Shown: piece by piece, positions 29,042 to 37,255 of the stretch
How positions within the stretch are numbered: position 1 is the stretch's first letter
Layout: each line of letters begins with the position of its first letter
Program-made: the position numbers and the translations under genes
Notes under the pieces: model-generated
Databases searched by the model: none
What the model saw: only the letters and a program-made list of their open reading frames with translations
What the model was told of the DNA's origin: nothing
DNA from: Bog-473 sp963744225
GTDB taxonomy: Bacteria > Actinomycetota > Acidimicrobiia > Acidimicrobiales > RAAP-2
Length of the DNA stretch: 64,000 nt
Direction: 5' to 3'
Assembly: GCA_963744225.1 (NCBI GenBank)
Contig: CAVUSV010000004.1
Coordinates: forward strand, 2,046,001 to 2,110,000

Positions 29042-29433
29042 AACTCGACGGCCTGACGTTGCGGCGAAGTGGCACGGCCGCGGTTCTAATTGTCGGTGGT
29101 GGCGGTGTGGCCATTGCGACGTGGGTCAGCGGTCAGCACGGCTTTGCAATCGGACTCGTCGCTATCTACGCAGTGGCAGCGGTCGCAACATACGTTTGGG
29201 CTGGTGGCAAGGGAGACGTTGCTGCGATCCTGCGCATCGGCGGTGACGAGCGTCAACGGGGCATGGACCGTGACGCCACCGCGATTACGGGGATCGTTGT
29301 GGTGGTTGCCGCGATCGTTGGCGTCATCATCCAAACCGCACGCAACGCAGATCCCGGTCCTTACGGCGTGATCTGCGCGGTGGGTGGTATCTCCTATGTC
29401 GTCAGCCTTCTAGCTCTTCGGCGTAGGAGGTAG
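29038..29433 (+). CDS. Small integral membrane protein (DUF2178-like)
   Basis: 131 residues with four membrane segments (AAVLIVGGGGVAIATWV, GLVAIYAVAAVATYVW, ITGIVVVVAAIVGVII, GVICAVGGISYVVSLL). GGDERQRGMDRDA lies between helices two and three. Layout and regulator context resemble DUF2178-type proteins. It overlaps the XRE gene by four bases, so it is the probable effector of the operon. Confidence 0.65.
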   Translation: MKLDGLTLRRSGTAAVLIVGGGGVAIATWVSGQHGFAIGLVAIYAVAAVATYVWAGGKGDVAAILRIGGDERQRGMDRDATAITGIVVVVAAIVGVIIQTARNADPGPYGVICAVGGISYVVSLLALRRRR

Positions 29434-29483
29434 GCACGAGAAGACCTACCCGAGAAAGCGGATCCTTCAACGGTGCTGAGAGG

Positions 29484-29528
29484 GTGACCCCGTACGCCGG
29501 GACCGGGTGAGACGCTGCGGCACTTCGG
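29484..29528 (+). repeat. Array element 5 (long, diverged)
   Basis: GTGACCCCGTACGCCGGG and later CTGCGGCACTTCGG. Confidence 0.75.
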
Positions 29529-29625
29529 AGGAAGTCAAGTTTCGTCCGGACCTCACCAAAGGCTTACTTCGGGAGTGCGGTGTAAGACAGACTAAGAAAA
29601 GCTTTCATCTTGAGGAGAACAGTTC

Positions 29626-29982
29626 ATGATCTTTGGCGCACATGTGATCGTCTTCAGCAACGACGCCGCGGCTGATCGGGCATTCTTTCGGGATGTGCTT
29701 GGATACCCATCGGTTGATGCTGGACACGACTGGCTCATCTTCGCACTGCCTCCAGCAGAGTTGGCCGTGCACCCTGCAGATGAAGAGACGGGGCACGAGC
29801 TGTACTTGATGTGCGACGACCTCCAGGCGGAGATAACCAGCCTCGCTTCAAAGGGCATACGGACTGCAGAAATCGAAAATGCGCGGTGGGGTTCGGTCAC
29901 GAAGATTCAACTTCCGAGCGGGGGCCAGGTGGGTCTATACCAAACGAAACATCCGACAGCATTGTCGGCACAGCCCTCCTGA
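29626..29982 (+). CDS. VOC superfamily (glyoxalase/bleomycin-resistance fold) protein
   Basis: 118 residues. Vicinal-oxygen-chelate fold: GAHVIVFSNDAAADRAFFRDVLG opens the first beta-alpha module, and IQLPSGGQVGLYQ closes the second. Such proteins act as metal-dependent lyases or dioxygenases, or bind and sequester drugs. Ribosome site TGAGGAG. Only gene between elements at 29484 and 29999. Confidence 0.8.
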   Translation: MIFGAHVIVFSNDAAADRAFFRDVLGYPSVDAGHDWLIFALPPAELAVHPADEETGHELYLMCDDLQAEITSLASKGIRTAEIENARWGSVTKIQLPSGGQVGLYQTKHPTALSAQPS

Positions 29983-29998
29983 TACTTCATCAGAGGGA

Positions 29999-30020
29999 CT
30001 GCCCCATACGCCGGCACGAA
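29999..30020 (+). repeat. Array element 6 (short)
   Basis: CTGCCCCATACGCCGGCAC; no clear 3' arm. Confidence 0.65.
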
Positions 30021-30066
30021 GACACAGCAAGACGAGATCGCCGTGACTCCGACGGGCTGAGCCGGT

Positions 30067-30411
30067 TCAGTTCCCTCGTCGCCGTGCCTCGGCTTCGCCG
30101 ATGGCCCGGATCATCTTGGGTGTCTTCCAGACGGCCAGGGCGCCCACGCCAATGCCCAAGGACACCGCCACCAGGCCGACCAGATCGACCGTGCTCACGA
30201 AGCATGGCTTGTCCTTCACCATGGTAAAGGCACCTAGCGGTATGGCCAGATGGATCTTGTCGCCGACGTCGATGGTGAGGACGGCGGCCACGACCTCGCC
30301 TTCGGACAACGACACCGGCGGGTGGATCGAGAGGACGTTGCGGTGGCGCAGCTCGGGCGCCGCCGGACGGTCTCCGTGGGTCGCGACTTGGGGCCTAGCC
30401 TCGGGTGTCAT
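30067..30411 (-). CDS. Small membrane-anchored hypothetical protein
   Basis: 114 residues from ATG 30411, preceded by GAAGGAGGC. The N-terminal 70 residues are soluble (VVAAVLTIDVGDKIHLAIPLG). One membrane helix (VDLVGLVAVSLGIGVGALAV) is followed by a basic tail (EAEARRRGN). No family is recognised. Single gene of its interval. Confidence 0.6.
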   Translation of the reverse strand: MTPEARPQVATHGDRPAAPELRHRNVLSIHPPVSLSEGEVVAAVLTIDVGDKIHLAIPLGAFTMVKDKPCFVSTVDLVGLVAVSLGIGVGALAVWKTPKMIRAIGEAEARRRGN

Positions 30412-30478
30412 GGTCGGCTGCCTCCTTCTTCCACCTCCACTCTGACGCACAGAGGCCAACTTTGCCCCTGTGAACGAA

Positions 30479-30529
30479 CCTGCCCCTGTCCGCCGGGAGG
30501 GTAGGGCAGTTCGGCACTTTTGGGACAGG
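30479..30529 (+). repeat. Array element 7 (long)
   Basis: Outer arms CCTGCCCC and GGGACAGG; inner AGTTCGGCAC. Confidence 0.85.
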
Positions 30530-30577
30530 ATCTGACCCTTTACATCCACCCAGAATGAATCTACTGTAACTAGAACC

Positions 30578-30946
30578 ATGTTGGAAATGAAGATCGATCG
30601 CGGTGAACAGGTTGCTTTGCACGATCAGGTTGCGGCAGAGATACGAAAGGCCATCGCAGACGGTGAGGCTGCGCCGGGAGAGCGCCTGCCGTTGGCCAAG
30701 GACATCGCTGCCGTTCTCGGGGTCAATAAGAACACGGTGCTCAGAGCCCTGCATATCCTGCGCGACGAAGGACTTCTTGAGTTTCGTCGTGGTCGAGGTG
30801 TGACGGTCGTGGGCGAGCCCCACCGCGGCCTTGTCGTGAGCCAAGCCCGAGAGTTCATGGAGTTCGCGCGCCGATACGGCTATCGCCGCAGTGATGTGCT
30901 CAAGCTGATTCAGGAACTTCCGTGGCCGTCATTGACAGGGCTCTGA
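30578..30946 (+). CDS. GntR-family regulator (YtrA-like, short)
   Basis: 122 residues. A winged helix-turn-helix (AEIRKAIADGEAAPGERLP, then NKNTVLRALHILRDEGLLEF) is followed by a short helical tail without a ligand domain, as in YtrA-type GntR proteins. The downstream propeller gene starts 25 bases before its stop, so the two are translationally linked. Confidence 0.82.
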   Translation: MLEMKIDRGEQVALHDQVAAEIRKAIADGEAAPGERLPLAKDIAAVLGVNKNTVLRALHILRDEGLLEFRRGRGVTVVGEPHRGLVVSQAREFMEFARRYGYRRSDVLKLIQELPWPSLTGL

Positions 30947-32004
30947 GTCAGCCGCCACACGATGAGCCTCAAGTGTTGTTCCCAGAGGCTCGTCAGCGAC
31001 GCCGGCGACGATGGTGGATTGGGATCGGCCTGCTCCTTCTGGCTGCGGGCGCGGCCCTTGCATGCCTTGCTCTCCTTGGTTCTTCGCCGTCGCGTCGGAG
31101 CGTTCCACATGGTGGTCTAGCCAGGTGGATTCCCGCCGGAGGAAGAACTGCGGCCGCTCCTGGTGTGTTTGTCGCAGGCGATGGAAAGGGCGGTGTCGGT
31201 CTGTATTCGACAACCACGGGTGAGCTCATCCGCACGCTCAGCGCGCAAGGTCCAGGAGGACCCGACCAGCAAGTCGTGCTTTCGAGTGATCGTGGATCCG
31301 TGTTCTTCGCTCAACCATCCGGACCCTGCAGCGGGTCCATCGTCACTGCAGCGGTTTCTGGGACGAGTGCTCCATTCGCTGTCGTCTCACGCCCCGGGAT
31401 CATCGCTCTCGCACCGTCACCCGATCCCGTGTCAGACGAGGTGGCCTGGGTGGGTCAGACCTGCAATGGCAGCGGTGGCCAAGCGAGCGCGACGCTCTAC
31501 GTCTCGGACCTGGCGACGCAAACAACTCACGACTTCAGTGCGTACTCTGGACAAGTTAGTGACAATGAGATCGCGTGGACTTCCGATGGGAAGCTGTTGG
31601 CCGTGCAAAGCGGACTGACGATGGATGTTTTCGGTACAAGTTCGCCTTCGAACCACACCGAGGTGTCATTGAAGGTTCCCAGATATTGCAGATTGACCAA
31701 TCCGGCGTTCTTCCCGCGCACAGACAAACTTGCGGTCATCCGTACCTGCACCAATTCGACGGGATTGCTGCGTTCGAGCAAGGCTCTCGTGTTCGACATC
31801 GCGAAGAGACAGGCAGTATCTCTCATCGCGACGGCACCGTCTGAGACGTTCTTCCGTGGCCTCTCCATTGACTCGTCCGGTCAACACATCTTGCTCGGCC
31901 TGAATGGCCAGTTGCGAGGTTTACCATCCGGCGCGGATGTGCAGGTGGAGCGCGGCAAACTCGTTGCTGTGAGCCACGCTGCGCCGACCGACGCTCAGTG
32001 GTGA
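30922..32004 (+). CDS. Membrane-anchored beta-propeller-like protein
   Basis: 360 residues from GTG 30922. A basic stretch precedes one membrane helix (WIGIGLLLLAAGAALACLALL). The extracellular part carries repeated propeller-like blades (GVFVAGDGKGGVGLYSTTTG, VAWVGQTCNGSGGQAS, GQHILLGLNGQLRG). Function is unknown; the overlap with the GntR gene suggests regulator-controlled surface sensing. Confidence 0.65.
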   Translation: MAVIDRALSQPPHDEPQVLFPEARQRRRRRWWIGIGLLLLAAGAALACLALLGSSPSRRSVPHGGLARWIPAGGRTAAAPGVFVAGDGKGGVGLYSTTTGELIRTLSAQGPGGPDQQVVLSSDRGSVFFAQPSGPCSGSIVTAAVSGTSAPFAVVSRPGIIALAPSPDPVSDEVAWVGQTCNGSGGQASATLYVSDLATQTTHDFSAYSGQVSDNEIAWTSDGKLLAVQSGLTMDVFGTSSPSNHTEVSLKVPRYCRLTNPAFFPRTDKLAVIRTCTNSTGLLRSSKALVFDIAKRQAVSLIATAPSETFFRGLSIDSSGQHILLGLNGQLRGLPSGADVQVERGKLVAVSHAAPTDAQW

Positions 32005-32061
32005 GGACTGTCCTGTGAGATTTCAAGTAGAGGGTGATGCCTGACACTTTTGCGAGCCAGA

Positions 32062-32080
32062 TGTCCCCGTACGCCGGGAC
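32062..32080 (+). repeat. Array element 8 (short)
   Basis: TGTCCCCGTACGCCGGGAC between convergent genes. Confidence 0.7.
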
Positions 32081-32214
32081 TGCAGCCACGCGGTAGGCCT
32101 TGAAGGCCAATATGGCAAGGATGTCTGTTCCCCGCGAGGTGGCCCAGGGCTCACTCAGATGCTGAGATATCGCGAGTCAAATCTGGCCAACGAAACGTCG
32201 ACCGGTAATCGCCA

Positions 32215-32532
32215 TCATCGGGTCGTCCCACCATTGGTGGCGACCAGTTGGTAGTCGGTGAATACGACCGGACCACCGACTAGCTCGGGCTGGTAGATGG
32301 ACTCGAACTGCTTCACTGCCGCAGAGTGCCCGTGTCGTTGGTGAGCTTCTTCGTCTTCGAACGTGAACAGGTGGACAAACTTCGACGGGTCCTGCTGGCT
32401 CTGCCAGGCGGCGTAGAACCAGGTGGTGGGCTCGTTTTGCCGCACGTAATCAACAAACTCCGTGATTGATCTCTTGACTCGGTCCACCGCCTCAGGCTTC
32501 ACCTGGTAGTGGGCGGTTTGGTAGATCGGCAT
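32215..32532 (-). CDS. Antibiotic-biosynthesis-monooxygenase (ABM) domain protein
   Basis: 105 residues, a dimeric ferredoxin-like ABM fold: YQTAHYQVKPEAVDRVKRSI, WQSQQDPSKFVHLFTFEDEE and a C-terminal FTDYQLV strand. Members are cofactor-free monooxygenases or related small enzymes. ATG 32532 is the start. It is divergent from the ArsR/AHSA1 pair, with 68 bases between starts, so the ArsR protein may control both. Confidence 0.75.
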   Translation of the reverse strand: MPIYQTAHYQVKPEAVDRVKRSITEFVDYVRQNEPTTWFYAAWQSQQDPSKFVHLFTFEDEEAHQRHGHSAAVKQFESIYQPELVGGPVVFTDYQLVATNGGTTR

Positions 32533-32600
32533 GCGGGCTCCTCTCAATGATCATTCAACAATCCACTTGAAGATACCCGACGCCGCTATCGTTATACAAG

Positions 32601-32930
32601 ATGGTTGAAGATCAAATCCTGGACCATGCTTTCGGCGCGCTGGCGGATCCCACCCGCCGCGCCCTACTTCTGGCGTTGCGAGATGGAGACGCCCGCATTA
32701 CCGACCTCGCTGAGCCGCTGCCCATGACCTTCGCTGGTGTGTCTCGTCACGTCGGCGTGCTCGAGGCCGCCGGCCTAATCCGCCGCGAAGTCCGTGGCCG
32801 AGAGCATTGGGTATCGGTCGAAGCCGAAGCGCTTCGCCAAGCAGAGCAGTGGCTGAGTGAGCAGACAGGCTTCTGGGAGAAGCGAGCCGACCGACTCGCC
32901 GACCGACTTGAGCGAAAGAAGCGACGGTGA
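32601..32930 (+). CDS. ArsR-family transcriptional regulator
   Basis: 109 residues. Winged helix-turn-helix: FGALADPTRRALLLALRDGD, then MTFAGVSRHVGVLEAAGLIR. There are no clustered Cys, so it is not an obvious metal sensor. Its stop overlaps the GTG start of the AHSA1 gene, so they form one translational unit. Paralogous in arrangement to the fused protein at 10,328. Confidence 0.85.
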   Translation: MVEDQILDHAFGALADPTRRALLLALRDGDARITDLAEPLPMTFAGVSRHVGVLEAAGLIRREVRGREHWVSVEAEALRQAEQWLSEQTGFWEKRADRLADRLERKKRR

Positions 32931-33448
32931 CGAACGCAGAGAGACCTGTCGTGCTGGTCCAGCGACTTCTGTCGGCGCCACCGGCTGTCGTTTACGACGA
33001 ATGGCTCGATCCGGAGGCCCTTTCTGACTGGATGTGCCCTTGGCCCGCACGAGCCACCACGATCGACCTCGAGCCAACGATCGGTGGGAGCCTGCGGATC
33101 GAGATCGAAGAGAACGGCGTTCGCTTCGATGTGATGGGCCGATTCGTCGAGCTCGACCGCCCCCGGCGCCTCAGCTTCACTTGGAGTTGTTCGACTTGGC
33201 CTGACCCGGACACAGAAAGCATGGTCACCGTCACTCTGGAACCGATCAACGACGAGACGCTTATGACAATCCAGCATGCCCTGCTGCCGCCGGAGTTCGT
33301 CAATCAGCACCAGGCCGGATGGGCCCAAATAGCAGAACAGCTCGCCACTAAGTTGGCCGCTGATCTCAACTGTCCCAGTTCGCCGGGACGGTGGCCACTT
33401 ATCGCCTGTCCCTTCGGAGCCTTCCAAGGCCTCCGATTGGAGCGATGA
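32927..33448 (+). CDS. AHSA1/SRPBCC domain protein
   Basis: 173 residues. START-like ligand-binding fold: LSAPPAVVYDEWLDPEALSDW, WPARATTIDLEPTIGG, RLSFTWSC and GWAQIAEQLATKLAAD. The last 27 residues are translated from the array hairpin at 33370 and sequence beyond it, so the natural domain ends just before the element. Partner of the ArsR gene, with which it overlaps. Confidence 0.8.
   Translation: MTNAERPVVLVQRLLSAPPAVVYDEWLDPEALSDWMCPWPARATTIDLEPTIGGSLRIEIEENGVRFDVMGRFVELDRPRRLSFTWSCSTWPDPDTESMVTVTLEPINDETLMTIQHALLPPEFVNQHQAGWAQIAEQLATKLAADLNCPSSPGRWPLIACPFGAFQGLRLER
33370..33404 (+). repeat. Array element 9
   Basis: CTGTCCCAGTTCGCCGGG; overlaps the 3' ends of two convergent genes. Confidence 0.8.
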
Positions 33449-33806
33449 CGCGCCTCGTTTGCGGGCACTCCCAAACCGCCTCGCCTTCGCCTACACGGGG
33501 CATTGGAACGTGCTCATGACCGGGACACGTCGGCCACGAAACCGGGAGGCCGAGCGCCCAACGTGCCTCGCAGACTTCATCCTGGATCGTGTCCATCGCA
33601 GCCATTAGGTCCTCGGGCCGTGACCCATCTCCCCACTGAATCCCTCGGCCACCTGCACCGGCGATGTGGATGACGAAGGACTCTGGCCACCACTCATCCC
33701 AGCCAGCGTCTGCAAGCCTTATGTCGAGTTCCGCGGTGCCGAGGTCACGAACGATCGGCTGGACCTTCTTGATCAGTTCCTCTGGCAAGTCCAGGGTTAT
33801 GGACAC
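33399..33806 (-). CDS. Hypothetical acidic protein
   Basis: 135 residues from GTG 33806 (VSITLDLPEELIKKVQPIV). It is rich in Trp and acidic residues (DAGWDEWWPESFVIHIAGAGG), with the phrases MDTIQDEVCEARWALGLP and CPGHEHVPMP. No family is recognised. Its 3' end runs into the element at 33370, and the gene overlaps the convergent AHSA1 tail. Single gene of a 0.46-kb interval. Confidence 0.6.
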   Translation of the reverse strand: MSITLDLPEELIKKVQPIVRDLGTAELDIRLADAGWDEWWPESFVIHIAGAGGRGIQWGDGSRPEDLMAAMDTIQDEVCEARWALGLPVSWPTCPGHEHVPMPRVGEGEAVWECPQTRRVIAPIGGLGRLRRDRR

Positions 33807-33830
33807 GCTCCAACGGTACGACAAGGCAGA

Positions 33831-33881
33831 GTGCCCGAGTTCGCCGGGTCGGTGGGATAGGCACGGGCACGAGCGGGGCAC
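33831..33881 (+). repeat. Array element 10 (long, diverged)
   Basis: GTGCCCGAGTTCGCCGGG with GGCACGGGCAC; lies between divergent gene starts. Confidence 0.75.
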
Positions 33882-33929
33882 CCGATCAGGGTCTCTCCTG
33901 AGACCTTCGGACTATGGACCTACGACCAG

Positions 33930-34271
33930 TTGGCTCCTGCGATTTCCAAGGTGACCGAGCTGGTTGCAGGGATTGCGAGCACGGCGGACAGGCTGGCGGT
34001 CGCTGTCCGTACTCGTGACCAATCAGCGGTTCAATCGAGCGTCACTGATCTCTTACGAGGGGTGGGGGGCTTGGACATCGGTCATCCTGGTCTGGCCAGC
34101 GAATCGCTGTCGGCCGAAGCAACGGCTGCCGCTTGGTTGATAAAGGTTTCAGCAACGGAAGTTCAGCGTGCCAACGCTGTGAGAATCCCCGACTGGGAGA
34201 CTGTTGCAGCGGCATTTTCATTCACGGAATCGGGAGTGGAAGAGCTCAGCGAGGCGGTCCGGCAAGGCTGA
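33930..34271 (+). CDS. Hypothetical helical protein
   Basis: Up to 113 residues, almost all helical (VTELVAGIASTADRLAVAV, TAAAWLIKVSATEVQRAN, SGVEELSEAVRQG). TTG 33930 gives the longest frame; GTG 33951 is a plausible alternative. No motif is recognised. It is divergent from the preceding gene, with the element at 33831 between their starts. Confidence 0.5.
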   Translation: MAPAISKVTELVAGIASTADRLAVAVRTRDQSAVQSSVTDLLRGVGGLDIGHPGLASESLSAEATAAAWLIKVSATEVQRANAVRIPDWETVAAAFSFTESGVEELSEAVRQG

Positions 34272-34298
34272 CGACCCTTGCGGTCAGCGACCCTCAGG

Positions 34299-34326
34299 GT
34301 GCCCCAGTTCGCCGGCTCTGGGAGCT
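34299..34326 (+). repeat. Array element 11 (short)
   Basis: Stem CCCAG/CTGGG around TTCGCCGG. Confidence 0.75.
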
Positions 34327-34354
34327 GCCTGGGAAGCCGCCTCTAGCGATCCAG

Positions 34355-35167
34355 TCAACCCGGATCGCTACCGAAAGATGTCCCAACACCGGGGACTCCG
34401 CCCGCGTTCACCACAGTCGCCCCAGGGTGTTGGGCGCTCAGATCGAGCAGGGAGAGATTGGCAGAGGTCTTGGGCAGGTACTCGTAGGTTTGGAACTGCA
34501 CGGTCTCTGGACACTGCCCCTGCTGACACGCCACGGTCCCTCGAATGAGCAGCGGGTGGTAATCGCTCTTGGCGATGTCATAGGTCGCATTGGCAAGCCC
34601 ACTGCCAGAAGGTTGACCCGACAATGACAAGACGTAGGCCGGGACCCCGTCCACGACGGCCGAACCAGCGACTTGCGCCTGACCCGACGAGATGAGGGAG
34701 CGGATGGTGGCGGCCGTGTCGACCGGCGGGTGGTTCGCAGGGCTGTATATCCCGACGTACATCGTGTTGGAAGCGGCGTCATAGCTGGACATCGTCGTTC
34801 CGTTCCACGCGGCTTCGTAGCCGAACTTCACGAACCGATACGAGGATCCGGCGGCCCACAGCGCGTAGTCCTGGGCAGGACTCGACCCCACGGTGATCGT
34901 GGCGGCGACATGGAACACCGAATCGGGCGGCGGAGTGAGAGCGCCTTGAGCAGACGCGAGGATCGCTGCGTCGGCAGGACTCGGCGTGCTTCCAGCTCCC
35001 AGCACAAGAGCGAGGCTGAGGCCCAACGCGGCGAGCCCCGCCGGCGTGCCAAGCGCAACCGCTCGCCTGAGGTGGCGCCGGTGATCTCGGTGGCGAACCA
35101 GATCGGCCTCGACGGCCGCACGCAGCTCGTGGCGGAACGACTGGAGCTCAGGTTGGAGCGTGGTCAT
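34355..35167 (-). CDS. Membrane-anchored anti-sigma-like protein
   Basis: 270 residues: an N-terminal cytoplasmic segment (MTTLQPELQSFRHELRAAV), one membrane helix (AGLAALGLSLALVLGAG) and a long extracellular domain. It starts one base after the ECF sigma stop, the position of a cognate anti-sigma factor, and the topology fits. No zinc finger is present. Sequestration of the sigma is inferred from context. Confidence 0.6.
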   Translation of the reverse strand: MTTLQPELQSFRHELRAAVEADLVRHRDHRRHLRRAVALGTPAGLAALGLSLALVLGAGSTPSPADAAILASAQGALTPPPDSVFHVAATITVGSSPAQDYALWAAGSSYRFVKFGYEAAWNGTTMSSYDAASNTMYVGIYSPANHPPVDTAATIRSLISSGQAQVAGSAVVDGVPAYVLSLSGQPSGSGLANATYDIAKSDYHPLLIRGTVACQQGQCPETVQFQTYEYLPKTSANLSLLDLSAQHPGATVVNAGGVPGVGTSFGSDPG

Positions 35168-35168
35168 G

Positions 35169-35747
35169 TCAGAACCCTCCTAGGGCTAGATGGAGACGAC
35201 GGAGCGATCGAGATACGCGCAGGCGAGCTGCGACGGGAGTGCATTGGAGGCGCCGGGCAATCTCCCTATAGGGCCGTTCCTCGACCAAGCGCAGAACGAG
35301 CAGTTCGCGCTCTGAGTCCGGGAGGTTCGCGACTTCTCGAAGGACAGCCGAGGGAAACGACAAGCGGTCGTCGACGGCCTCGAAGTCGGTGTGCACGACT
35401 GTGATCGGGAGGCCCAGACGCTCCCGAGCGCCGTACTCGACCCTTCGCTTGCGCAGGGATGACCGGAACACATTGTGAGCGATGCCATAGAGCCACGGAA
35501 GTGCGGTGCCATCGTGCTCGTCTCGGAACCGCTTTCGGCTATGCCACGCCGCCGCAAAGACCTCGGCGGTTAGATCGGCGTCATAGTCACCCACCCGGAC
35601 ACTCGACCAGGCGAGGATCTGGCCTACGTGTCGGTCGTAGAGCTCGGCAAAGGCGTCAGGGTCGTCTAGGACCAATAACTCGGCGTCCGACTGCTCCGTC
35701 CATGCCCTCACACTCTGTATATGACTGCTCAGCGGAAAATGTGTCAC
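35169..35747 (-). CDS. ECF RNA polymerase sigma factor
   Basis: 192 residues. Region 2: AFAELYDRHVGQILAWSSV, then LTAEVFAAAWHSRKRF and ALPWLYGIAHNVFRSSLRKR. Region 4: LPDSERELLVLRLVEERPYR, then TPVAARLRVSRSLRRL. First gene of a minus-strand operon with the membrane-anchored partner. A sigma/anti-sigma pair inside a hairpin-bounded unit is unusual cargo. Confidence 0.85.
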   Translation of the reverse strand: MTHFPLSSHIQSVRAWTEQSDAELLVLDDPDAFAELYDRHVGQILAWSSVRVGDYDADLTAEVFAAAWHSRKRFRDEHDGTALPWLYGIAHNVFRSSLRKRRVEYGARERLGLPITVVHTDFEAVDDRLSFPSAVLREVANLPDSERELLVLRLVEERPYREIARRLQCTPVAARLRVSRSLRRLHLALGGF

Positions 35748-35753
35748 GTCACC

Positions 35754-36059
35754 TCACAACCAGGGCCTTTGCCACGCAGGCAGCCATTCTCGAGGCCCTG
35801 AGGCACTGCCCTCTATCGCCGGGACGGAGGGACACCACCCGTGGCCCCGCGAGCTCGATTTGGGCTGATCCCGAAGGTTCAGTGCTGGCGCCATCCCCCA
35901 GCCAGCCTGATGTACGGCCTTCACCGTCCGGCGACGTCCACATTCCTTACAAAACCAATCGTCGGCGTGCCCGAGGGTCGGATCATCTCCGGTGGTAAGG
36001 ACGACAACAGTGGCGCCACAGTCGAGGTCAACGATCCATCGCATCATTTGCCTGCTCAT
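35754..36059 (-). CDS. Hypothetical small Cys-containing protein
   Basis: 101 residues from ATG 36059 (MSRQMMRWIVDLDCGATVVV). DWFCKECGRRR suggests a zinc-ribbon-like site together with the earlier Cys. The C-terminal third is read through the element at 35806. Weak evidence; the only candidate gene in a 0.3-kb interval. Confidence 0.4.
   Translation of the reverse strand: MSRQMMRWIVDLDCGATVVVLTTGDDPTLGHADDWFCKECGRRRTVKAVHQAGWGMAPALNLRDQPKSSSRGHGWCPSVPAIEGSASGPREWLPAWQRPWL
35806..35834 (+). repeat. Array element 12 (short)
   Basis: Stem CCCTC/GAGGG around TATCGCCGGGACG. Confidence 0.75.
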
Positions 36060-36105
36060 GCCATGCCAGCTATCTCGCAGCCAGGCCACGGCAGCCAGCG
36101 GGAGA

Positions 36106-36130
36106 CTGCCCCAGTACGCCGGGACTGGCG
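36106..36130 (+). repeat. Array element 13 (short)
   Basis: Stem CCAGT/ACTGG around ACGCCGGG; between divergent starts. Confidence 0.75.
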
Positions 36131-36178
36131 CCCTCGTGCCCTCACCCGCGATCATCGATTCGCAATACGCTGACCTCA

Positions 36179-36992
36179 ATGGCAGAGCCGAGTTTGCTCG
36201 CGGAGGGCCGAGGAGGCGGAGGTCTTTCTAAGGGATGACGGCTCGGTCCTGAAACTCCTCCGAGAATCGACGTATGGACCGCGCGCTGAGCGCGAGGCCG
36301 CTGCCCTCCGCACCCTAAACGCAGAGGGGTACTCGGTTCCCACACTCCTGGACGTCGTCACGGTCAACGGGCGTCCTGGAATCGTCACCGAGCAAATTGA
36401 CGGCGACAACCTGCTCGTGCTGCTCGGTCGCAACCCTCTCTCGATCCTGTGGGCCGGACGAGCCATCGGTGAAGCACATGCCGCAATGCATCAATTTCAG
36501 GCGCCGCCCAATCTCCCCGACCTCAACGACGACCTCCGACAACGAATCGAGGGTGCAAAGGATCTTCCCGAACGTCTCCGCCACTTCGCGTTGAGCGTCC
36601 TTCTGGATCTTCCACGCGGCGATCGCTTGTGCCATGGAGACCTGCACCTCGGCAATCTTCTCGGATCATGGTCGAACCCTTTTGTGATCGACTGGGGCGA
36701 TGCTTCACGAGGTGATCCGATTGCTGATGTGGCCCGCACTGATCTACTTCAACGCCTTGGCGACCTTCCGCCAGGCGCGCCTGCCCATATCAAGGTGATG
36801 GCACCGATCGGCCGCAAGGCACTTGCCGACCGTTACCTCGCCACCTACTGCAAGCACCATCCTGTCGACCGCGGTGAGCTTGAGCAATGGAAAGTGGTTC
36901 GAGCTGCAGCTCGACTGCTCGAACCGATTCCCGCCGAGCACCCCAAACTCATCCGCTTCCTCGAACAACGGTTGTCACGCAACCGAGGGTAA
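36179..36992 (+). CDS. Aminoglycoside-phosphotransferase-family kinase (one frameshift)
   Basis: About 270 residues. MAEPSLLAEG at ATG 36179 must shift frame near 36,210 to give EAEVFLRDDGSVLKLLR, the nucleotide-binding strand with Lys. The catalytic Brenner motif is CHGDLHLGNLL and the metal site is VIDWGDASRGDP, both intact. The family phosphorylates small hydroxylated molecules; antibiotic resistance is possible but not shown. Confidence 0.78.
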
Positions 36993-37181
36993 GGGGGTAT
37001 CCCCGTTCGATACTGCCGGTAGTGGGCATCGGACAAGGCATGATCGAGGGAGTGAATGAACTTGTGGTCGCCTGAAGTCTGAGCGGATTGCATAGGAGCG
37101 GGACATGGACGATCCCTACCTATTCCACGCCAGAAGGCAGAGGTCGCGGCCCCGCTTCGGCGGGTCGTTTCGTGATTAGGT

Positions 37182-37207
37182 TGTCCCCGTTCGCCGGGAG
37201 CGGGCGC
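37182..37207 (+). repeat. Array element 14 (short)
   Basis: Stem CCCG/CGGG around TTCGCCGGGAG. Confidence 0.75.
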
Positions 37208-37255
37208 ACTGTTCAGGCATTTAGAATTGCGCTCGGGCAGGGAGGCCAGGATCGA

